Shown piece by piece: positions 57,768 to 64,000 of a stretch of DNA of 64,000 nt. Made by a program: the position numbers and the translations under genes. The DNA comes from Saccharospirillum sp. (lineage in GTDB: Bacteria > Pseudomonadota > Gammaproteobacteria > Pseudomonadales > Natronospirillaceae). The notes below the pieces were generated by a model. It was not told the DNA's origin. It was given only the letters and a program-made list of their open reading frames with translations, and made no database searches. The DNA lies in NCBI GenBank assembly GCA_018402545.1, contig JAGYIL010000004.1, positions 62,001 through 126,000 of the forward strand. The letters run 5' to 3'. How positions within the stretch are numbered: the first letter of the stretch is position 1; each line of letters begins with the position of its first letter.

Positions 57768-60700
57768 ATGGACGAGCTTTACCAGGGCCTCTACGACCTT
57801 CTGGCAACCGATGACCTTCACCAGCAAGTGGACGATCCCCTGCTGGAAGCCACCTTCGAGAAGATCAGCGAAGCGAACCTGCCGGAGCGCCTGGCAACGG
57901 CATTAGCCGAGCAACTGGTGCAGAGCTTGAATGGCATCAAGGCTTCGAAATCGAACAGCAAGGCTGTAGAGCAAGTAGCTTGGGTTAACCAACTGCTGGC
58001 GACCCTGCAGCATCCCCCAGCACCCGGCAATACCATCAGCTCCCCAGCCAAAGCCCTGCGCGCGGTTCATCCCAAGGGGCTTAAGCCAGAACTCCCAGCC
58101 ATTGGCCTGGCCCAGCCCTGGCTGTTCACAGCAGGCAAAGATTCCCCGGCGCTGCTGCACGAACTGCAGGCCGAGCTGAACAGCTGCAACCATGTGGATA
58201 TTCTGGTGAGCTTCATCACCGTATCCGGTGTGCGCAAACTGCTCGACCGCCTGAAGGCCATTACCGCGACCGATGGCCAGGGCCGAAGCCAGGCCAGTGT
58301 GCGCGTGCTCACCACCACCTACACCGGCGCGACCGACCAGAAAGCTCTGAACCAGTTGGCCGAGTTACCGAACTGTGAAGTGCGGGTCTCGCTGGATGGG
58401 CGTCGTACCCGGCTGCACGCCAAAGCCTGGTTGTTTGAGCGGGATACCGGTTTTGGGTCGGCCTATGTCGGCAGCGCCAACTTCTCCGGCGCCGCGCTGA
58501 TGGGCGGGCTGGAATGGACGGTGAAGTTCACCCAGCATGGCCAGCCCGATCTGTTCAGCCGGGCCAAGGCGCATTTTGAAACCCTGTGGCTCGACAATGA
58601 GTTCCAACCCTACGACCCCAACAACAGCGACCACCAGGCCGCCCTGCGCAGCGCCCTGAAACGGGAGTCGACCCAGTACGACGCGCCCATTGGCCTGCCG
58701 ACCTTTTTTGACCTGGTGCCCAAGCCGTTTCAAACCGATATTCTCGAACAGCTGGATAACGAACGCGCGCACGAACGCACTCGCAACCTGCTGGTGGCAG
58801 CAACCGGTACCGGTAAAACGGTGATGGCCGCCTTCGACTATCGGCGCATTGCCCGGCAACAGGGCGGGCAGCCCCGGCTGTTGTTTGTCGCCCACCGGGA
58901 AGAGATTCTGAAGCAGGCCCGGCACACCTACCGCCAGGTACTGCACGACCCGAATTTCGGAGATCTGCTGACCGGCCACCACGACCCCGAACAACACAAC
59001 CACCTGTTCGCCACCATCCAGAGCCTGCAAAGTCAGGCATTGCTGGCGCAACTAGGGGCTGACTACTGGCAAGTAGTGGTGATCGACGAATGCCACCACA
59101 TCGAAGCCAAAGGGTTCGAGCAGTTTGTGACCACGGTGGAGCCTGCCGTTTTACTGGGCCTGACCGCCACCCCGGAACGCCACGATGGCAAAAACATCCT
59201 GCGCCACTTCCACAACCGGCCCGACGGCACACCCGCCGCCCAATTGCGCCTGTGGCACGCACTCGACCTGCAGCTATTGGCCCCGTTTGAATACTATGGC
59301 TGCGACGACGGCGAAGACTACCGGAAAATCAGCTGGGGGCAGCCGCAATTGGAACAGCAGCAACTCAGCAATCTGCTGACGGGCAACCAGATGCGCGCCC
59401 GCACCATCATCAGCAACTGGCGCAACCTGGTGGCCGATACCCGCCAGTGCAAAGCCCTGGCGTTCTGCGTCTCCATCGAGCATGCCGAGTTCATGACCGC
59501 GCAATTCAACCAGGCGGGCATTGCGGCCCGGCTAGTGACCGGTAAAACCAACAGAGACGACCGCAACGCCGCCCCGCGCCAACTGCAGAACGGCGAGATC
59601 AACGTGATTGTCACCGTCGACCTCTACAACGAAGGCATCGACTTACCCTTCGTCGATACCCTGTTGCTGTTGCGCCCCACCCAAAGCGCCACCGTCTTCC
59701 AGCAACAGATCGGCCGCGGTTTGCGGCTCTATGAGGGCAAGGAAAGCTGCCTGGTGCTCGATTTTGTGGGCCAGTATCAGGATGGCTTCCGGTTCGACAC
59801 CCTGTACAGCAGCATCACCGGCCTTTCGCGCCGTGAGATTGCCGATTCTGTCGAGCACGGCTTCGCCAAACTGCCCAGCGGCTGCCACCTGCAACTGCAT
59901 AAAACCGCCCGCGAACACATACTGCACAGCCTGAAGCAGGCCATTACCCAGAATTGGCGACGCCTGCAAACCGAGCTCGCCCGCTATGCCGCACTGAAAG
60001 GCAGCAACCAGGTGAGCCTGAGCACCTTCCTGACCGAAAACGACCTGGAGCTGGAAGACATCTACCGGTCTCACAGCACCAACACCAACAGCGGCTGGAC
60101 CAACCTGTTGCGGGCCGCTGGGCTCATTACCGGCAATGGCAGCACCGAAGAAACCTACTTCAGCAAACGCTTCGCCGCCTTACTGCACCAAGACGACCCG
60201 ACCCGATGGGAACTGCTGGCCAAAGTAGCGGAAGACCCAGCCAACTACCGCATAACCAGCGACAAGGACCGCCTGCGCCTGCAAATGCTAGCCTACCAGA
60301 TCGACAGCAACACCAAAGCGACCGGCACGGCAGAGAGCTTCCTGAACCGCCTCGCGAATGAGCCCTATACCTGCCAGGAGCTCAAAGCCCTGGCGGACGT
60401 ACAGCAAACCCGGCACTTCCACTCGTTCAAGCCTTTACCGGGCCTGGAGCGCACGCCACTGCGCCTGCACGCGGCATACCAGAAAAGTGAAATACTCACT
60501 GCAACAGGTCACTGGACCGAGGAGGCCAAACCAATCGTCTTGGAAGGCGTCGTTCGCCTAAAAAGCCAGAAAACCGAACTGATCTTCATCACCCTCGATA
60601 AAAGCGAAGCCCGCCACGAAGGCGTGGCCTACCACGACTACGCCATCAGTCGGGATCGTTTTCACTGGCAGACGCAGAACTCGGCGGGGCCCAGCACTGA

Positions 60701-60908
60701 GGCGGGTAAGCGGTATCTGGAGCAGAAGACCAATGGCTGGCAGCTTCAGTTGTTTGTGAGGATGCAGAAGGGGGCGCCATATAGGGCTCTTGGGCCGGCG
60801 CAGGTGCTGAGTAGCCATGGCGAGAAGCCGATGAGCATTACCCTGGCGCTTGGCAGTGAACTGCCTGTGCGGTTGTTTGAGGGGTTTAGTGTGTTGGCGG
60901 CGGCTTAA
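57768..60908 (+). CDS. PLD-nuclease / SF2 helicase / DUF3427 protein
   Basis: 1046 residues. Domains in order: a helical N-terminus (1-85); a phospholipase-D-type nuclease (about 130-290) with HAKAWLF near 216 and GSANFSG; an SF2 helicase with Walker A ATGTGKT near 345, DECHH near 440, a third motif GLTATP, and QQIGRGLR near 646; and a DUF3427 C-terminal domain (about 780-1046). It combines strand separation with possible phosphodiester cleavage. Related proteins occur in defence islands. No methylase lies nearby. Confidence 0.88.
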   Translation: MDELYQGLYDLLATDDLHQQVDDPLLEATFEKISEANLPERLATALAEQLVQSLNGIKASKSNSKAVEQVAWVNQLLATLQHPPAPGNTISSPAKALRAVHPKGLKPELPAIGLAQPWLFTAGKDSPALLHELQAELNSCNHVDILVSFITVSGVRKLLDRLKAITATDGQGRSQASVRVLTTTYTGATDQKALNQLAELPNCEVRVSLDGRRTRLHAKAWLFERDTGFGSAYVGSANFSGAALMGGLEWTVKFTQHGQPDLFSRAKAHFETLWLDNEFQPYDPNNSDHQAALRSALKRESTQYDAPIGLPTFFDLVPKPFQTDILEQLDNERAHERTRNLLVAATGTGKTVMAAFDYRRIARQQGGQPRLLFVAHREEILKQARHTYRQVLHDPNFGDLLTGHHDPEQHNHLFATIQSLQSQALLAQLGADYWQVVVIDECHHIEAKGFEQFVTTVEPAVLLGLTATPERHDGKNILRHFHNRPDGTPAAQLRLWHALDLQLLAPFEYYGCDDGEDYRKISWGQPQLEQQQLSNLLTGNQMRARTIISNWRNLVADTRQCKALAFCVSIEHAEFMTAQFNQAGIAARLVTGKTNRDDRNAAPRQLQNGEINVIVTVDLYNEGIDLPFVDTLLLLRPTQSATVFQQQIGRGLRLYEGKESCLVLDFVGQYQDGFRFDTLYSSITGLSRREIADSVEHGFAKLPSGCHLQLHKTAREHILHSLKQAITQNWRRLQTELARYAALKGSNQVSLSTFLTENDLELEDIYRSHSTNTNSGWTNLLRAAGLITGNGSTEETYFSKRFAALLHQDDPTRWELLAKVAEDPANYRITSDKDRLRLQMLAYQIDSNTKATGTAESFLNRLANEPYTCQELKALADVQQTRHFHSFKPLPGLERTPLRLHAAYQKSEILTATGHWTEEAKPIVLEGVVRLKSQKTELIFITLDKSEARHEGVAYHDYAISRDRFHWQTQNSAGPSTEAGKRYLEQKTNGWQLQLFVRMQKGAPYRALGPAQVLSSHGEKPMSITLALGSELPVRLFEGFSVLAAA

Positions 60909-61412
60909 AGGCTAGGAATGGACCATAAATCAACTCGGGCATTTTGTTTTCGAGCCCATCATTTACATGCAGATGTTCGAAAATTCGCAATTTCAATACA
61001 CATACATTCTTAGACACCTCTTTCCATCATGCTTTTATCTACTCAGACCTCCTTTTGGGTCATAGTACAAATTTTAAGGGGGTTGCACCTTTTGTCTAAG
61101 GACTTATTAAATGCAGTTTTTCTGCTGTTCGAGTGTAATTAATATACTCTAAGAAGACCGCTATAGCTGCGTTTAGGATTGATGAGCGTATATAAGGGAT
61201 ATAAATCACATGTCCTATATATTCCTTTTTGATCTTGTATTAGTCGTTTTTATGCTGTATTTGTTGTGCAAGTCTATTGACAACCTCTGTTAGTTGCTGG
61301 AGATTAGATTAAATTATGCATTAGTTTGATGTTTAGATATATTTTAGTAGAATACTCGACCGCATTTTTTTAGCGGTAAAATGATCTAATATAGGCGCTA
61401 GGAGGCACATAA
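60909..61412. other. A/T-rich intergenic region
   Basis: 504 bases of A/T-rich sequence after the helicase gene. Apart from the promoter at 61326-61353 I see no gene or repeat in it. Confidence 0.5.
61326..61353 (+). promoter_or_regulatory. sigma70-like promoter of the 78-residue gene
   Basis: TTGATG (61326-61331), a 16-base spacer, TAGAAT (61348-61353). It is 60 bases before the ATG. Confidence 0.5.
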
Positions 61413-61649
61413 ATGTTGAGCTTAGGTATATACGGCACTGTTCTGGCTCTCTTAGTATATATAGCATTTCTTGCAGCTTTATATTTGAAAAGTCGCAGTA
61501 TGAGAAAAAAAGAGAAATTGCTAGTTGAGAATGGAGTGACTCCTTATGGCTCCGGTCTTTGTCACGGCATGGTTTTGGACAGGAAAAGCAAGCGTCGAGT
61601 AAAACATGATGAAAAGCCTAGTGACTCATGGTATAGCCGATTAGCTTAA
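61413..61649 (+). CDS. Small single-span membrane protein
   Basis: 78 residues; TAGGAGG nine bases before the start is a strong ribosome site. One membrane helix (LGIYGTVLALLVYIAFLAALYL) is followed by a basic cytoplasmic tail (KSRSMRKKEK, then DRKSKRRVKHDEK). I do not recognise it. It lies just before the unknown membrane protein, separated by a hairpin with a T-run. Confidence 0.6.
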   Translation: MLSLGIYGTVLALLVYIAFLAALYLKSRSMRKKEKLLVENGVTPYGSGLCHGMVLDRKSKRRVKHDEKPSDSWYSRLA

Positions 61650-61684
61650 TACTTGATTTGCTTGTGTAGTTTTGTTTGATTATG

Positions 61685-61709
61685 ATCCCGTCAAATGGCG
61701 GGATTTTTT
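61685..61709 (+). terminator. Terminator whose T-run abuts the next start codon
   Basis: ATCCCG / CGGGAT stem, eight-base loop, followed by five T and ATG of the next gene. It either ends transcription of the 78-residue gene or hides the next ribosome site (GGCGGG lies in the stem). Confidence 0.6.
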
Positions 61710-62963
61710 ATGACTGAATATAAGTATATCGGGTGGGTTCCTTGCATCAATGGTCATCTTGATTTTGGCTTGATGAAAGTGGGTATTCGAGGGGGATTCA
61801 CTGATAGGAAATATAACGATGACAAAATATTAGAGAGAAATTTCTCGGCTACAGGCGTTGCGTCTAAACATGACCGCATGGTTTTATTACAGTCCAAAGT
61901 AGACTGGCGTGATTCGAAAAGTACAGATGAATATGTGGGGCGATTTAGGATATTTGTTGGAGCTAAAGTAGCCGCTTCACAAAACATGAATAAGCGCCAC
62001 CTAGAGGGGAGTATTCTAATCTACCCTTTAGAAGCGGAACCTGAAAAAAGCGAAGAAAAAAAGAAAATGAACATTCATGAATTAACTCATGAATTGGCCC
62101 ACGAATTAGAGTGCTCAGGAAAAGTAGAGAATTTTTATAAAATTAAAAATCTGATTGATAATCCAAGTGAAGTTACAGGTTTGAAAGATGATACTTTGTT
62201 TTGTTCACTGAAGTTCACGATTTCATGTAATGGGGTTGTTAAGCTTGGATATAATGATGATTCCTGCGAGCTTGATGACAATAGTGATTATATAATTGCG
62301 AGACAAGCTTTTTACTACCTTAAGTACTCTATTCATAGTCACCGACATCATGTTGATGAACAAGATTCATTAACCACAATAACTCAGAATGATTCAGATG
62401 CTGGTCTAAGGCTCGTTTGCCAATTGAAGAGAGAACTAACGTCATTGAGTAGAGAGCAAAAATTGGACAACCGTATTCATGCAACGAGTGATGCCAAAGG
62501 TATTATTGCTTATTCAAAATCTTTGCTTTTAGGCTTGCGAGATGAAGGTCTACTTTCTAAAGACGGTGTTGAGAAAGAGCTGCTTTACTTTGAAAATATT
62601 CTGAAATCATTTGAAGGGCTAGAGAATTCAATCTTGCGTACTGAGTTCAATACTGAGTCTATTAAATCAAAATCGAAGGTTATATTAGGCTTTATTTTGA
62701 TTAGTCTCTGGGGGACAGCTAATTTTATCTTTGCTGCATCAGAGAAAATTAAGGTGGACACGCCTTTTTCATTTATGATTCCTGTCATGATGTTATTTTT
62801 CGTGATTCTAGTATATTTCGCTATTAAAAGGTTCTATGCAATACTGACAGACGCTAAAAAGCTAGTGGAAGTGTACAGCATATCGCTGAAGAGTATTAGT
62901 TTGCGAATTGGTTTGGCATTACTTTCGATCGTCGTCCTAATATTTATTGATTTGATGCAGTAG
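61710..62963 (+). CDS. Membrane protein of unknown function with a doubled HExxH motif
   Basis: 417 residues from the ATG at 61710 (ATG at 61695 also in frame, but within the hairpin). Residues 1-320 look soluble; the last 95 hold three hydrophobic spans (VILGFILISLWG, PVMMLFFVILVYFA, LALLSIVVLIFID). At 123-131 the sequence is HELTHELAH: two overlapping HExxH patterns, as in zinc proteases, though this could be chance. A/T-rich and unlike its neighbours, so probably acquired. No family recognised. Confidence 0.6.
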   Translation: MTEYKYIGWVPCINGHLDFGLMKVGIRGGFTDRKYNDDKILERNFSATGVASKHDRMVLLQSKVDWRDSKSTDEYVGRFRIFVGAKVAASQNMNKRHLEGSILIYPLEAEPEKSEEKKKMNIHELTHELAHELECSGKVENFYKIKNLIDNPSEVTGLKDDTLFCSLKFTISCNGVVKLGYNDDSCELDDNSDYIIARQAFYYLKYSIHSHRHHVDEQDSLTTITQNDSDAGLRLVCQLKRELTSLSREQKLDNRIHATSDAKGIIAYSKSLLLGLRDEGLLSKDGVEKELLYFENILKSFEGLENSILRTEFNTESIKSKSKVILGFILISLWGTANFIFAASEKIKVDTPFSFMIPVMMLFFVILVYFAIKRFYAILTDAKKLVEVYSISLKSISLRIGLALLSIVVLIFIDLMQ

Positions 62964-63437
62964 TTTTTTGCTAGTGAATGTCTGAACTGAACCGGTAAAA
63001 ATCGAGATGTCAGACGTTATTTTTCCTTCATTTATTTGGCTTTCCCAGTCATGTTGATGGAAGGCAGTCGCATACCTTTTATGATTATCGTTTTCTCGTA
63101 ATTTTCGAGATAGTATGTAGTGTGTTGTAGCTTTTTAAAACTCTCTATCATCACAGCCTAATTCATTTTTTACTTGATCATTTGGTTTGGTTGACCTAGT
63201 TATTTCGTGAATGTACTTAGATCATATGGTAAGCCCGCATTCGCTGAAACACTTACTCCACGAAATTCAGTTGGTATTACAGGCTCTTTAAAAAAGTTCT
63301 CAAGTTACGCTTACATGACGTCATTGAAAGGGTCGCTGCGGGTTTTGAACTATTTGTCGTTTTTTGTCGCTATATTAGCGAACTGCAATGTTATTTAGAT
63401 AGAGTTATAATTTCAACTTGTTACTTAATTAACGATG
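62964..63437. other. A/T-rich intergenic region before recD
   Basis: 474 bases. A 63-codon frame (63207-63398) has no ribosome site and no recognisable features, so I do not call it. Nothing else stands out. Confidence 0.45.
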
Positions 63438-64000
63438 TTACAAAATTTTGTTGCTTTCACCTAATGTTGTTATATTTAAGGATAGACCTGAATATCTCTC
63501 AATCCTCCTCAGAACCCCCTCACACCAAACCCCCTCACCTCCAACAACAAACAATTCCCGCTTAGCCCGCGTCAACCCGGTATAAATCAACTCCCGGCTC
63601 AACAGCCCCATTGCCTGCTCAGGCAACACCATCGCCACTCGCTCGAACTCAGACCCCTGAGTTTTATGAATCGTCATCGCATACACGGTTTCGAACCGGG
63701 GCAGACGGCCAGGGGCCAAGGGGCGGTAGTCGGTGTCGCCAGTCTGGAACCAGGCCATTAGGTGGCCGCTGGTGTCGTCGGGCCAGATGAGGCCAATGTC
63801 TCCGTTGTAGAGGCCGATGCCGTAGTGGTTTTCGGTGATCATGATCGGTTGGCCCTTGAAGAAGGGGGCTCGGGTTGGGTTCAGGGTTTTGAGTATCCGT
63901 TCGTTCAGGGCTTCTACGCCCATGGGGCCTACGCGGGCGGGGCAGAGTAGCCGGAACTGGAACAGGGCGTTGAAGGCGTCGGCTTTGCTCGCGGCCGTGG
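63438..64000 (-). CDS. recD: Exodeoxyribonuclease V alpha subunit RecD (partial)
   Basis: The open frame continues to the window edge at 64000; 187 C-terminal codons are visible. They include NGDIGLIWPDD, YAMTIHKTQGSEFERVAMVLP (helicase motif V-like, with a conserved His and Gln), and LLSRELIYTGLTRAKRELFVVGG (motif VI with the Arg finger). This is the end of the RecD 5'-3' helicase of RecBCD. It ends beside the accessory region; recB and the rest should lie to the right. Confidence 0.92.
   Translation of the reverse strand, partial: TAASKADAFNALFQFRLLCPARVGPMGVEALNERILKTLNPTRAPFFKGQPIMITENHYGIGLYNGDIGLIWPDDTSGHLMAWFQTGDTDYRPLAPGRLPRFETVYAMTIHKTQGSEFERVAMVLPEQAMGLLSRELIYTGLTRAKRELFVVGGEGVWCEGVLRRIERYSGLSLNITTLGESNKIL

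Noticed and set aside
63207-63398. 63-residue open frame before recD
   Set aside because: No ribosome site, no recognisable features, and A/T-rich sequence where such frames arise by chance.

Overview
The window looks like a chromosome segment of a mesophilic, probably marine, gammaproteobacterium. The reasons are the adjacent glmU-glmS pair, a RecD of the RecBCD type, DinB behind a LexA-like box, CRP-like and sigma54 sites, many lipoproteins with Gly/Ser/Asp-rich linkers, and both PEP-CTERM and GlyGly-CTERM sorting signals. Oceanospirillales-type relatives are my best guess; no rRNA or tRNA is present to confirm it.

Layout. 1-4.6 kb is the end of an exopolysaccharide locus: a partial ABC exporter, an overlapping 70-residue protein of unknown function, a GT4 glycosyltransferase, and a divergent pair of GT2 glycosyltransferase and DegT-type aminotransferase. 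4.6-10.7 kb is prsT-prsR-prsK, the regulatory and TPR genes that accompany the exosortase/PEP-CTERM system. 10.9-13.1 kb holds a PEP-CTERM protein between two paralogous small lipoproteins. 13.6-16.9 kb is glmU-glmS. 17-28 kb holds a collagen-like lipoprotein, an acyltransferase, three more PEP-CTERM genes (two in tandem), a histone-deacetylase-like/thioesterase operon, membrane proteins, a Tat-exported aldo/keto reductase and dinB. 27.8-34.4 kb has DUF3015, DUF4105, a patatin, a CPA2 antiporter and a LuxR regulator. 34.5-49 kb has two large lipoproteins, rsgA, a CSLREA/GlyGly-CTERM beta-helix protein, a CDGSH-glutamate synthase fusion, a class C beta-lactamase-fold hydrolase, a GerW/DUF2953 operon and a diguanylate cyclase. 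49-64 kb is an accessory region of toxin-antitoxin genes and defence genes, ending at recD.

How the parts fit. PrsK-PrsR with sigma54 is expected to drive the PEP-CTERM genes. Each of the four has a -24/-12 element, and three also have an upstream box TGTAAA-N6-CGACA lying 53, 63 and 73 bp from it, which means constant helical phase. One of these promoters also contains a perfect CRP half-site pair. In the accessory region two cargo blocks (a HigBA-like block and DarTG) are each bracketed by direct repeats made of part of a resident gene. DarTG, a NYN-LOTUS protein, a NERD protein, a PLD-helicase-DUF3427 protein and an unrecognised membrane protein with a doubled HExxH motif lie in one run next to recD. 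This run is the best candidate for an undescribed defence assembly. Annotation is from reading alone; no database search was run.
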